Positions 1 to 8,235 of a stretch of 13,245 nt of DNA are shown piece by piece (the stretch's first letter is position 1; each line of letters starts with the position of its first letter). Location of the stretch: the NCBI GenBank assembly GCA_019408975.1, contig DXVA01000096.1:1-13245 (forward strand). The letters run 5' to 3'. Origin of the DNA: Lentisphaeria bacterium (GTDB taxonomy: Bacteria > Verrucomicrobiota > Lentisphaeria > Victivallales > UBA1829). A model generated the notes under the pieces. It saw only the letters and a program-made list of their open reading frames with translations. It made no database searches and was not told the DNA's origin. A program made the position numbers and the translations under genes.

Positions 1-1
1 G

Positions 2-967
2 AGCAAGAAATATAATATTACGGCAATCGCGAAATTGGCAGGAGTTTCACCTGCGACGGTGTCGCGTGCGCTGAATAATCATCCTTATGTGACGAAAGAA
101 GTGCATGACAAGGTATTCGATGCAGTGCACCGTCTGGGATATCAGCCGCGGATGCCGTCCGATAAAAAACGTCTTGCGATCATTATCGACAACAGAAATA
201 TGATTCTGAATTCCTATGCAAACACCATGCTGTTTCATCTGAGCCGCTTTTGCGACAGCCATGACATCCGCGCCGAGATTGTGGGATACTCCAACCTGGA
301 ACTCCTGGAGGAAAATTTCCTGAAAGTCGCGATTGTTTTCCAGAATTTTCTGACGGAGCAGGACGCACGGCAATTTCCTCATACGCAATTTATCTGCATC
401 AACAAACAGATCTCCGGGTATGCGTCCGTCTGTTCCGAGGAGGAACAGGGGATCGATACGGCGATGCGTTATCTGGCGGAACGCGGGCATCGGCGGATTG
501 CACTTGTCCTGCCGAATGCAAGCGACAACCGCAGCGTCATACTGCGCCGCGCCGCCTTTTGCAAACGGTCTGCGGAGTCCGGAATTCCGGATGCGGATTC
601 CCTGATTGCCTATATTGACCAGAAACCGGTGGAGGCGGTTGCGCGCGTGGTCCGCACCCAGAATCCGGATGCTTTGCTGATTGCGGGGGAGGATATGTTG
701 TTTCCGACCAATTTTGCCGTGGCGATGCTGGGGTTGTCCGTGCCGGAGGACCTTTCCGTCATCAGCTATGAAAACAATTATGTTTCCGCATATATGGTGC
801 CTCCGCATACCACGGTTGCGCAGAATTTCACCCTGCTTGCGGAACATGCGGTGAATCTGGCATTGGATGCATTGGACGGGCAGGTTATTTCAGACAGGCA
901 TATTGAGGTTCCAAACAGTTTCATAGAGCGGGATTCCGTGAAAATACGAATGACAATAAATCAATAA
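2..967 (+). CDS. LacI-family transcriptional regulator (start codon cut by window edge)
   Basis: Cytoplasmic DNA-binding regulator that in this family represses or activates neighbouring sugar-catabolism genes in response to a sugar ligand. The frame is open from base 2 and begins SKKYNITAIAKLAGVSP, followed by ATVSRALNN: the classic LacI helix-turn-helix plus hinge (YVTKEVHDKVFDAVHRLGYQPR) in the first ~50 residues. The rest is a periplasmic-binding-protein-like ligand domain (motif ERGHRRIALVLP near the middle, C-terminal FIERDSV). Base 1 is a G and reads as the last base of an ATG/GTG/TTG start, so only two bases of the gene are probably missing and the protein should be about 322 residues. 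An internal TTG at 35 would delete half the HTH and is not the start. It lies 19 bp upstream of the pseudopilin gene in the same direction, so it probably regulates the + strand cluster that follows. The ligand cannot be told from sequence. Confidence 0.93.
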   Translation, partial: SKKYNITAIAKLAGVSPATVSRALNNHPYVTKEVHDKVFDAVHRLGYQPRMPSDKKRLAIIIDNRNMILNSYANTMLFHLSRFCDSHDIRAEIVGYSNLELLEENFLKVAIVFQNFLTEQDARQFPHTQFICINKQISGYASVCSEEEQGIDTAMRYLAERGHRRIALVLPNASDNRSVILRRAAFCKRSAESGIPDADSLIAYIDQKPVEAVARVVRTQNPDALLIAGEDMLFPTNFAVAMLGLSVPEDLSVISYENNYVSAYMVPPHTTVAQNFTLLAEHAVNLALDALDGQVISDRHIEVPNSFIERDSVKIRMTINQ

Positions 968-986
968 GCAAGGGGAGTTACGGAGA

Positions 987-1709
987 ATGAAGCATCAGTT
1001 TCGCAGGAACAGGACAGGAGCATCTGAAGGTTTTACATTGATAGAGCTCCTGGTCGTTATAGCGATCATCGCCGTTCTGGCGGGTATGCTGCTGCCTGCG
1101 CTGAATCAGGCGCGGCTGAAGGCTTACGACATCAAATGTCTCGGCAACCTGAAACAGCTGGGGATGGCGCATTTGAATTATGCGGATGATAATAACGGCA
1201 CATTCTGCCCGTCGCTCTTCGGCGGGAACTGGGCATGGTTTGATATCAGCATGAGCCCGTTCATGCAGGGAAAATATGTTCCCCGGAAACTCAGGACGCA
1301 GAACGGCAGTCTCTTGGAGTGCAAACGGGTTCCCATTACAGCGAATCCCGCAACAAACAACGAAAAGAACCGGAATCAGTCCGCCTACGCGCTGGTACGT
1401 GATCTGGGAAATATGAAAACAATGCCGCGTCCGACAATAAAAGCCATTGTCTGCGACGGACAGGGATACCGGGTGACTTATGAAAACTGGAACGGATATG
1501 ACGGGACGCTCAACGGGGCGGTTTACCCTGCGCATAACGGCGTCCCTTACATTGCATTTGCCGACGGCCATGCCGGGGCTTTCAAGGGGATGAAACTGAT
1601 TCCCTCCGTTTCTCAACTTGCCTGTTACAGGGTGTGTTTCTATGGGATTCCGGGCAGTGTTGAGCAGAGCTGGTATAATTATTTCATGAGATATGCAGAT
1701 AAGAGTTGA
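987..1709 (+). CDS. Type II pseudopilin-like protein, prepilin leader plus H-X9-DG domain
   Basis: Inner-membrane-anchored pseudopilin-like protein of 240 residues. A short basic leader (residues 1-15) ends in G15, followed by FTLIELLVVIAII with Glu20 at position +5 of the mature protein: the signature cut and methylated by prepilin peptidase. A single membrane helix spans about 16-38. The C-terminal part has the H-X9-DG signature (H183, then D193-G194), which names a family abundant in Planctomycetota and Lentisphaerota. A Shine-Dalgarno AAGGGGAG stands at 970-977, nine bases before the ATG. It starts 19 bp after the LacI gene and ends 16 bp before the lyase start. In these phyla such proteins often sit singly beside glycan-degradation genes, far from secretion-system operons; the role there is unknown, and surface display or binding of substrate is a guess. 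Confidence 0.9.
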   Translation: MKHQFRRNRTGASEGFTLIELLVVIAIIAVLAGMLLPALNQARLKAYDIKCLGNLKQLGMAHLNYADDNNGTFCPSLFGGNWAWFDISMSPFMQGKYVPRKLRTQNGSLLECKRVPITANPATNNEKNRNQSAYALVRDLGNMKTMPRPTIKAIVCDGQGYRVTYENWNGYDGTLNGAVYPAHNGVPYIAFADGHAGAFKGMKLIPSVSQLACYRVCFYGIPGSVEQSWYNYFMRYADKS

Positions 1710-1725
1710 AAGAGGAGGACTTCCC

Positions 1726-3408
1726 ATGTCCAAACGTATAGACGCATTCCAGCCGGCGCTTCCGGAAGAATTGCTGATGCAGTATAATTTCTTCGAACTG
1801 TATCCGTTCGACGGAGGCGGCAGGTTCATACAGCAGGAGATTGCCGGGTCCGTAGATGACCGCATGATTACGGAAAAAATAATTTCCGGTGGAGCCCTGT
1901 CGCCGTTTCATACCAGCGGGACGCTTGATTTCCGGAAATATGAGCAGTGGGACACGATCGAAAAATCCTGCTGGATCAACCGGATGTATTTCATTGTTTC
2001 AATGGCGCGGACTGCGGCGCTGAATCATGATTCCGGGCTTGCGGAAACGGTCATAGGGATCGTCCTTGATTTTCACAGGCGGTATCGTCCGCCGTGCGGG
2101 AAAGAAGCTGTCGCGGCGCTCAACCGGCGGGTAACGGAATCGCGGGACCGTGATTACAACAGCGGCAATGGAAACGGCGCGACGGAATATCAATGGTATG
2201 ATTTCCAGCCGGCGGCAAGAATCATCAACGTACTTCATGCCATGTTCTTCCTGCGCGGTTTCCGGGCAATCGACGATGAGAAGTGGAGACAGCTTGATGA
2301 GTTTATCCGCAGCAATGCCGATGTCGTTTGCGACGGCGAGGAGCAGCTTGAACTCGCACCGGGCAATCATCAGGCTCTGCGGGGGCTGGCACTGCTTTAT
2401 GCCGCACGCTATTTCGGGGAAGAACGTTACGCAAAAGCGGGAAACCGCATCTGCAACTATCATGCGGTTCATGACTATCTCCCGGACGGAATGCTCATTG
2501 ACATGAGTCCTTCATATCACATCTTCGAAGCGTGGATCGGACGCGATGCGCAAATTATCGGAAAACTGAATCGCGAGGCGTCCGCCATGCTTGAACGCGC
2601 ATTTGAAATCTGTGCCCGCTTCTGCTGTCCCGACGGATTATCCATCGTTCTGAACGATGGATATCCCCTTGATATGCGCGGATTCCTGAAAAGCATCACC
2701 TGCAATCCTGAAAAGGCATCACATGATTTTCTCCTGCCGGACTCTCATATCCTGTTCCGGAAATCGGAACACTTCTTTGCTGTACTGGACTCAACGCCGT
2801 GCACGGGAAAGTATGCGCATTTCCACGCTGGGAAAAACGCTTTGACTCTCTGGTGCAGCGGGCATCCGTTTCTGATCGACAGCGGATGCTGCGGATATGA
2901 CGATCCCGATTTCCACCTGTGGTTCAAACAGCCGGAGGCTCACTCCACCCTTCTGGTGAACGGATGTGGAGACAGTATTCTCAAAGGGCGTTACATGTGG
3001 GAGAGTTTTCCGGAAAACAACCTTTCCTCCGATGGTTCGGAAATCATGGAACGGTCTTCTGTCCCCGCATGGCGCGATGTCGTCTGGAATCGCTCTGTGA
3101 AACTGGACCGCTTCCATGCGCATCTTTATGACAGGGTGTGTGCGGGAACACGGAAAAACTTCGAATTCATCTTTGTCCTTGCACCGGATGTCCGCTGCCG
3201 GATCGAAGACACGGAGATTCTGCTCGACAGCGGAGGGACAAAACTGAAGCTCACGTGGCAGGCAAATGTCTCACCAACATGGAAACAGCTTCCCGGAAAG
3301 GTTTTCAGGGAGTTCAGGAAACAGGACTCCATCCGTCTTTCCGCTGTTTTTTCCGGTAATGAAATCGAGTTTGCGCTGACAGCAGAGTTCCTGCCGTCTG
3401 TATGCTGA
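1726..3408 (+). CDS. Heparinase II/III-family polysaccharide lyase-like protein
   Basis: Predicted polysaccharide lyase of 560 residues, cleaving uronic-acid-containing glycans by beta-elimination. The N-terminal half is helical as in alpha/alpha-toroid lyases and carries GNHQALRG (N214, H215) and IDMSPSYHIFEAW (Y264, H265). The C-terminal half matches the heparinase II/III beta-sandwich: YAHFHAGKNALTLW (H365, H367), PFLIDSG, and QPEAHSTLLVNG (H406). Asn, Tyr and His at such places are the usual catalytic set, but their assignment here is by analogy. The ATG at 1726 is chosen because AGAGGAGG at 1711-1718 precedes it by seven bases; an in-frame ATG at 1693 lies inside the preceding gene and has no such site. 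The N-terminus (MSKRIDAFQPALPEEL) is not a signal peptide, so the enzyme is probably cytoplasmic and acts on imported oligomers. PL12, PL15, PL17 or PL21-type specificity cannot be decided. Confidence 0.85.
   Translation: MSKRIDAFQPALPEELLMQYNFFELYPFDGGGRFIQQEIAGSVDDRMITEKIISGGALSPFHTSGTLDFRKYEQWDTIEKSCWINRMYFIVSMARTAALNHDSGLAETVIGIVLDFHRRYRPPCGKEAVAALNRRVTESRDRDYNSGNGNGATEYQWYDFQPAARIINVLHAMFFLRGFRAIDDEKWRQLDEFIRSNADVVCDGEEQLELAPGNHQALRGLALLYAARYFGEERYAKAGNRICNYHAVHDYLPDGMLIDMSPSYHIFEAWIGRDAQIIGKLNREASAMLERAFEICARFCCPDGLSIVLNDGYPLDMRGFLKSITCNPEKASHDFLLPDSHILFRKSEHFFAVLDSTPCTGKYAHFHAGKNALTLWCSGHPFLIDSGCCGYDDPDFHLWFKQPEAHSTLLVNGCGDSILKGRYMWESFPENNLSSDGSEIMERSSVPAWRDVVWNRSVKLDRFHAHLYDRVCAGTRKNFEFIFVLAPDVRCRIEDTEILLDSGGTKLKLTWQANVSPTWKQLPGKVFREFRKQDSIRLSAVFSGNEIEFALTAEFLPSVC
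2639..2663. repeat. Perfect 12-bp inverted repeat with one-base centre inside the lyase gene
   Basis: The arms TATCCATCGTTC (2639-2650) and GAACGATGGATA (2652-2663) are exact reverse complements around T2651. As RNA it would fold as an 11-bp stem with a CTG loop. It lies in the coding sequence around residues LSIVLNDGY of the polysaccharide lyase. It may be an internal operator (LacI-family operators are palindromic), an mRNA structure or chance; no second copy was found in this window. Confidence 0.7.
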
Positions 3409-3481
3409 CCGGGGGTTCGGTAAATCATAAAGCAATGCAAGTCAACTGAATGAGTCAAGAAAATATAAGGAGAATCGGAAA

Positions 3482-6400
3482 ATGAATCGAAGAAAAAGGG
3501 GCTTTTTACGGATTGCGTTCCTGACAATGCAAATGAAGTTTCTGCTGGCGGGACTGATATTGAGCAGTATATCGGGACTTTCGGCACAGAATCTTGTCCG
3601 CAATCCTGACTTCAACGGCATGAAACCATGGAGTTTGACCAGATGGACTAAGGTTTACGGCAGTATGAATGTCGCAGACCGTAATATGGTTCTGGTGAAT
3701 GACGACTTGAAACAGACTACGATGGCGCAGCAGAGCATGAAGCTCAAATCCAATACCGGCTATACGCTCTCTTTCCGGATCAAGGGGGAAGATATCCGGA
3801 CAGACGGTGCAAAGAACTCCGGAGCCTGCATCATGATTCTGCATCAAGGCAAATATGTTTATGAGGGCAGTCCTGTCGGCGCATGGAAAGCGGTTTCGGG
3901 CACGTTTGACTGGAAGTCATGCCGTCTGACCTTCAAGACCGGTGAAATTACCGGGTGGTGCAACCTCTATCTTGTTTTGCGCAAGAGCACCGGAACAGTC
4001 CGTTTTTCCGATATCCGCCTGGAAGAAACGGCAAAGCCTGCCGCGGCAGGCGGCAGCGTGGCGCTGATTCCTGTATGCTGGCAGAAAGGCGTATGGAATC
4101 TTGTTGCAGGAATGCCCGGCAGTATTTTCTGCGATTTACGAACGAAACCGGTAAAAACGAGCAGGTATGAAATCGAGCTTGATCTGCCGGCGGGAATCGA
4201 ATTGTCTGCTGCTTCTCCCTGGCATCAGTACACGCCGGAGCGTTCCTCGGACCGCATTGCAGCCTTGCCGTCACAGAAAGGAACTGCTTTCCGGACTTAT
4301 CGCGTTACCCTCAATCCCCGATTCGCTGCAACGCTTCTGCCGGATTCCCTATCATGGTCCAACTATTACCGCTTGTATCTGACGGCGTCAGGAAAAGCCG
4401 CAGGCGGCAGTGCTTTTTTCCGTTTCCTGGCAGACGGAAAGATACTGATGCCGGAGCAGAAATTCCGGATCAATGTTCTTCCGCCCGTCGCGTTTCCGAA
4501 AGAGAAAATGAAAAAGTTCGGGCTTCATATTTCTTACCTTTACAGCCTGACGGCTCCCCTGCCTGAAATCCGTAATTCCGGTATGGAATACTGGCTGAAT
4601 CTTGCGGAGAAACCGGAAACTTTCACCGTATTCAGATTCGGAAGCCTGAAACCGGAGATCAGGGAACAGGTATCGCGGAACTTTAAAATTTCATTGTTCG
4701 TCGGAGCCCGCTATATTACGCCTCTGGGACGCTTTTCAGATTGGAAAAAGAAGAATGGAATCCGTGTTCCGGAAATGATGCTGGCGGATGGCAGACAGCT
4801 GGAATGGGCGTGTCCTTCTTATGCGGCGCAAAAGGGGACACCCTTATGGGAGAACTATGTTTCTGAGCTGATCAGGAAAAAACTGGATGAGCTGCCGCAG
4901 GCCGCCCGCATTGTATGGGATATTGAACCGGGAGCGAAAGATTACTGTTTTTGTCCAGTCTGCCGGGAGAATTTTTCCACTTCCATTTCAGCCGGAAAAA
5001 CACTGTCGGCGGAAGATATTCGCCGGAATCATGCGGCGGAGTGGTTTCGTTTCCGCGTGAAGCAGAATGCGGAGATCATCAGACGTTTTTCCGAGCTCTG
5101 CCGCAGGGATTTTCCGGAAAAGGAACTGGCTCTCTGCACAGATCCGCTGCATGTTTCGCCGCCGCATATTCAGGAATGGTGCGGTGTGGATGTCCGTCTG
5201 AGCGATGCGGATTACGATTTGTTCATGAATATGCCGTATTATCAGGGCGTGCGCTGGTATGATGATCTGGCATTCAACCGGAAATCGCTGAAGGCACCGG
5301 ATTATCCGTTGATCGATCCCTCGGAAAATATGGAGATGTTTTACAGCCGCTATACTCCGGAAGGCGTGGTGATGAACATGGTTGCCGCGGCTGCGCTGGG
5401 AGCGCGCGGGATCGGGTTCTGGCCTGGAGACAATTTCGACGGGAGGTATCTGCATGCGATTGCCGAAGGCAGTGGAATGATTGCGGAGGGAGAGAAGTAT
5501 TATTTCGGGGAACGGTGCGACCGGATGGCGGAAGTCAAACCTGAAAATGTGACAGGGATGACGCTGGAAGACCGGGGGCGGACGGCTGTGGTGACTGTGC
5601 CGGATTTTACTCCGTATCTGCGTTTCACCGTCCATGAAAAGGATTCTGCGTGGCTGGTTACGGTTTTCAATTATCATCCGTCCCAGGAGCTTCTGGCAAG
5701 GATTGCGCTTCCGGGGATTCCGCGTTCTTCTGCCTGGCATGTGTTCAGCCTGAAAGACCGCAAGGCTTATTCTCCGGTGAATCCCGCCGCCGGGTTTCTC
5801 GCGGAAATTCCGGCGGGGACTGTCCGCCAGTTTGAGATTGCAAAGACGAAGAGAGCGGGTGCTGGGCGTATTGAATCGGAGGCGTTGGAGAAAAAACTTG
5901 CCGATTTCCGTTCCCGGAATTCAGAGACGTCCCGCTTCCGAAACCTCCGTGAAGGAGATCGTGCCGTCGGATGGGGAATTCTGCCGGAAGGAAGCGGCCC
6001 GATGCTGAAGTTGTCGGCAGGCTCACGCTCCGTTTATTTTGACCTGAACCGCAAAGCTTCGATTGCAGGGTATTACATTGATGACCTGGAAGATATCCTT
6101 TCCGGCGCGGGGAGAGGAGTGATGGATGAATTTAATCTGTATTACCATAAAGGACCGCTGGCGTTTGAACTGAAGGGTGCAGAGATCGTGAAGGGAATCC
6201 CGACTGTCAGGCTTGCCGCTGTGGTTCCCGCGTCTGAAAATGCCGATCCGAATTCAACTCTGCCTGCCGGATTGAGAATCGAGAAGACCGTTTCACTGGA
6301 AGACGGCGGGAAAACGGTCCGTTCTGTTTATTCCCTGCTGAATCCGGAAGGAAGCGGGCGTGTGATGAAAACGGGATTCCGTTTGAAGAATCATCCGCGT

Positions 6401-6784
6401 CTCGGCGCCGCGTGGAACAGCGGTAAAGTGCTGAGTTCATTATGGCGGATCGGGATGAAAGGCACGCAGGGATCTGTTGTCTTTCATGGTTCGGAACGTG
6501 CGGATAACCTGATTCTTGCCGCCGGAGAAAAAACCGTTCCGGGGGGCATGACGGGAGGCATCCTTCCGAACCGTTATGCTTCCGGGCCTGCGGAACTTGC
6601 CGCTTCATTCCGCGATCAGAATGCGAAAATCGGCTTTGAACTTCTGCCGAATGCCGAATGCGCCGGTTTTCTGGTCTGGTGGAGCAACAATGCCGCGTCC
6701 ACGCTGGAACCTCTGACGAAGGAAAAGACGTTGAAGCCCGGGGAGCGCTGGACGGTTACGTCTTTGATCCGGCTTGGGAAGTGA
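3482..6784 (+). CDS. Secreted multidomain protein: CBM-like N-terminus and predicted TIM-barrel glycoside hydrolase
   Basis: Exported protein of 1100 residues. A signal peptide (RRKR n-region, hydrophobic FLLAGLILSSISG, probable cut after LSA at residue 35) is followed by NLVRNPDF, a jelly-roll carbohydrate-binding-like domain to about residue 180, then a beta-rich domain to about 340. Residues ~345-690 look like a TIM barrel: VWDIEPG (D480, E482) is a candidate acidic active-site loop, followed by a C489-F-C-P-V-C494 cluster as found in some uncharacterised GH-like families. The barrel ends with GIGFWPGDNFDG (646-654). Two further beta-rich stretches fill 690-1100. The ATG at 3482 has AAGGAG at 3467-3472, nine bases upstream; an ATG at 3533 would give a shorter signal peptide but has no ribosome site. 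It lies 73 bp after the lyase gene and is probably cotranscribed. I do not recognise a specific GH family, so the hydrolase role is inference. Confidence 0.65.
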   Translation: MNRRKRGFLRIAFLTMQMKFLLAGLILSSISGLSAQNLVRNPDFNGMKPWSLTRWTKVYGSMNVADRNMVLVNDDLKQTTMAQQSMKLKSNTGYTLSFRIKGEDIRTDGAKNSGACIMILHQGKYVYEGSPVGAWKAVSGTFDWKSCRLTFKTGEITGWCNLYLVLRKSTGTVRFSDIRLEETAKPAAAGGSVALIPVCWQKGVWNLVAGMPGSIFCDLRTKPVKTSRYEIELDLPAGIELSAASPWHQYTPERSSDRIAALPSQKGTAFRTYRVTLNPRFAATLLPDSLSWSNYYRLYLTASGKAAGGSAFFRFLADGKILMPEQKFRINVLPPVAFPKEKMKKFGLHISYLYSLTAPLPEIRNSGMEYWLNLAEKPETFTVFRFGSLKPEIREQVSRNFKISLFVGARYITPLGRFSDWKKKNGIRVPEMMLADGRQLEWACPSYAAQKGTPLWENYVSELIRKKLDELPQAARIVWDIEPGAKDYCFCPVCRENFSTSISAGKTLSAEDIRRNHAAEWFRFRVKQNAEIIRRFSELCRRDFPEKELALCTDPLHVSPPHIQEWCGVDVRLSDADYDLFMNMPYYQGVRWYDDLAFNRKSLKAPDYPLIDPSENMEMFYSRYTPEGVVMNMVAAAALGARGIGFWPGDNFDGRYLHAIAEGSGMIAEGEKYYFGERCDRMAEVKPENVTGMTLEDRGRTAVVTVPDFTPYLRFTVHEKDSAWLVTVFNYHPSQELLARIALPGIPRSSAWHVFSLKDRKAYSPVNPAAGFLAEIPAGTVRQFEIAKTKRAGAGRIESEALEKKLADFRSRNSETSRFRNLREGDRAVGWGILPEGSGPMLKLSAGSRSVYFDLNRKASIAGYYIDDLEDILSGAGRGVMDEFNLYYHKGPLAFELKGAEIVKGIPTVRLAAVVPASENADPNSTLPAGLRIEKTVSLEDGGKTVRSVYSLLNPEGSGRVMKTGFRLKNHPRLGAAWNSGKVLSSLWRIGMKGTQGSVVFHGSERADNLILAAGEKTVPGGMTGGILPNRYASGPAELAASFRDQNAKIGFELLPNAECAGFLVWWSNNAASTLEPLTKEKTLKPGERWTVTSLIRLGK

Positions 6785-6801
6785 CCATCCCCCCTGATTT
6801 C

Positions 6802-6839
6802 AGGAGACAGGCGGAGAAGAAGACTTCCGTCTGTCTCCT
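6802..6839. terminator. Long hairpin between convergent genes, probable bidirectional terminator
   Basis: Bases 6802-6816 pair with 6825-6839 (AGGAGACAG...CTGTCTCCT), a 15-bp stem with two G-T pairs and an 8-base loop. It sits 17 bp after the stop of the secreted protein and 6 bp beyond the stop of the opposing transporter gene, the right place to end both transcripts. Neither side has a clear T tract, so it may act as a 3' stabiliser instead of a textbook intrinsic terminator. Confidence 0.6.
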
Positions 6840-6845
6840 TCATGT

Positions 6846-8204
6846 CTATTCCGTTCTGCCGCGCAGGGCGAAGAACCAGAACAGAAGCCAGAAAATGACT
6901 CCTGCCATACTGATGATCCAGAACAGCAGACCGCCTTTTACCATGACAAGGGGCAATGCGAGAGAAGTGATGATCCCGCCACCCATGAAAGGCTCATGGA
7001 AGAGCTGTTTGTAACCGAATGCGGACGCCGCGCAGGTTTTGTTTTCCGGATCGACTGTGCGCAGGAGAAGAAGTCCCGTCGCCGTGACTCCCATCGCCTG
7101 TCCGAATTCCGCGATTGCGCGCTCGAACCATGCGATCTTGAAGAGCCTCGGCGCAAGATAGAGCACACCGAAAACATTCCACAGTGTCCCGAACAGAACC
7201 AGCAGGAGCAGCGGGAGCCAGTAGGCGGCGACAAAGTCGATGCGGATCGAAGCGACGGCGGAGAGCACCAGAAAATCAAGCGCCGCCCCGGCAAGCCTCT
7301 GCATCTGCCCGTGGTCCACGATGATATGCAGTTTCGTGATGCGCAGTACCATCTGAAGAAGGAGCCCGCCGATCATACAGAGCGGAAACAGCGGGAAGCT
7401 CGGCAGGATGCGCATGTTGCGGATTCCTTCGGGCGCCACGGTATCCAGCAGAAGCAGCAGCTCCTTGAATCCGTAGCCGATCAGCACCGCAATGCCGATC
7501 AGCGCGATGTGCAGCGCCAGAGAATCGACGGAGTCGGAGAAAACGGTCTGTTTGCCCGCCGGCGGCTGTTCCTCCGGCGGATAGACGCCGCGCTGCTCCA
7601 GTTTCGACTGTTCCTCGAAACTGCGGATGTTGGTGATGTGCCCGCGCCTTGCCGCCCAGTTGATGAGCCACATGCCGATGACGATGCCGAGGATCATTCC
7701 GGCGGTCGCCATGGCGAACCCGAGGTCTTTGCCGGTTTCCCAGTCCAGATGCTCGAAGGTTTCGGTCAGCCCCGCTACGGTGCCGTGCCCGCCCTCGAAT
7801 CCGATTTCCAGAAGATTGCCGAATTGAATCGGAACCCCGAACAGCGGCAGGAGAACCAGCCCGGTCAGCCCGAGCCCGACCGCATACTGCCCCCACGCAA
7901 TGATCTGCCCGAAGCAGAGCTGGGGCGCGGTGATGTTCCAGATGCCGCGCAGTTTTGGTGTCGGCGCTCCGAGGAAAAGCGAGGCGAACACGACGTTGAT
8001 CAGGAAGCCGGGGAGTGCATTCCAGCCCGCGAACCAGTTCGGGGAGAGATGCCGTCCTGCCGTATTGATGAGAAGCAATCCCAGCATTCCGCCGATCACC
8101 GAGGCGGGAAGATAGAGCTTCTGAAACAGCGGAATCAGGCTCCGCAGTATTTTACCGAACACAAGCAGCAGACAAAGTCCGCAGAACGACATGACAACAA
8201 CCAT
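6846..8204 (-). CDS. gltS: GltS/ESS-family sodium:glutamate symporter-like transporter
   Basis: Inner-membrane transporter of 452 residues resembling the glutamate:Na+ symporter family. It shows the family's two inverted halves: LPASVIGGMLGL (residues 32-43) and GFEGGHGTVAGL (135-146) in the first, and EFGQAMGVTATGLLLLR (366-382) followed by DPENKT in the second. About ten hydrophobic segments are visible. It is roughly 50 residues longer than E. coli GltS (401), largely because of a charged linker at ~186-228 (ITNIRSFEEQSKLEQRG and following) between the halves. The ATG at 8204 is preceded by GGGGG five bases upstream; Met5 is a possible alternative start. It begins 31 bp after the GH36 stop on the same strand and is probably its operon partner, although amino-acid uptake next to a galactosidase has no obvious pathway logic. 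Substrate identity is inferred from the family only. Confidence 0.87.
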   Translation of the reverse strand: MVVVMSFCGLCLLLVFGKILRSLIPLFQKLYLPASVIGGMLGLLLINTAGRHLSPNWFAGWNALPGFLINVVFASLFLGAPTPKLRGIWNITAPQLCFGQIIAWGQYAVGLGLTGLVLLPLFGVPIQFGNLLEIGFEGGHGTVAGLTETFEHLDWETGKDLGFAMATAGMILGIVIGMWLINWAARRGHITNIRSFEEQSKLEQRGVYPPEEQPPAGKQTVFSDSVDSLALHIALIGIAVLIGYGFKELLLLLDTVAPEGIRNMRILPSFPLFPLCMIGGLLLQMVLRITKLHIIVDHGQMQRLAGAALDFLVLSAVASIRIDFVAAYWLPLLLLVLFGTLWNVFGVLYLAPRLFKIAWFERAIAEFGQAMGVTATGLLLLRTVDPENKTCAASAFGYKQLFHEPFMGGGIITSLALPLVMVKGGLLFWIISMAGVIFWLLFWFFALRGRTE

Positions 8205-8235
8205 TGTTACCCCCGGTTAATTCAACATCTTGATT

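Noticed and set aside
578..591. TCCGGAATTCCGGA palindrome in the LacI gene
   Set aside because: Seven-base arms are expected about once by chance in a window of this length, and the sequence is made of the common codon words TCC-GGA-ATT-CCG.
1693..1725. Upstream ATG for the lyase gene, overlapping the pseudopilin end
   Set aside because: The strong AGAGGAGG site at 1711-1718 is placed for the ATG at 1726, and the extra residues MQIRVERGGLP look like translated leader.
3319..4098. Similarity between ~3319-3350 and the reverse complement of ~4075-4098, seen as similar short peptides (QDSIRLSA)
   Set aside because: The match is short and imperfect at the base level, is not flanked by further homology, and both sites lie in well-explained coding sequence.
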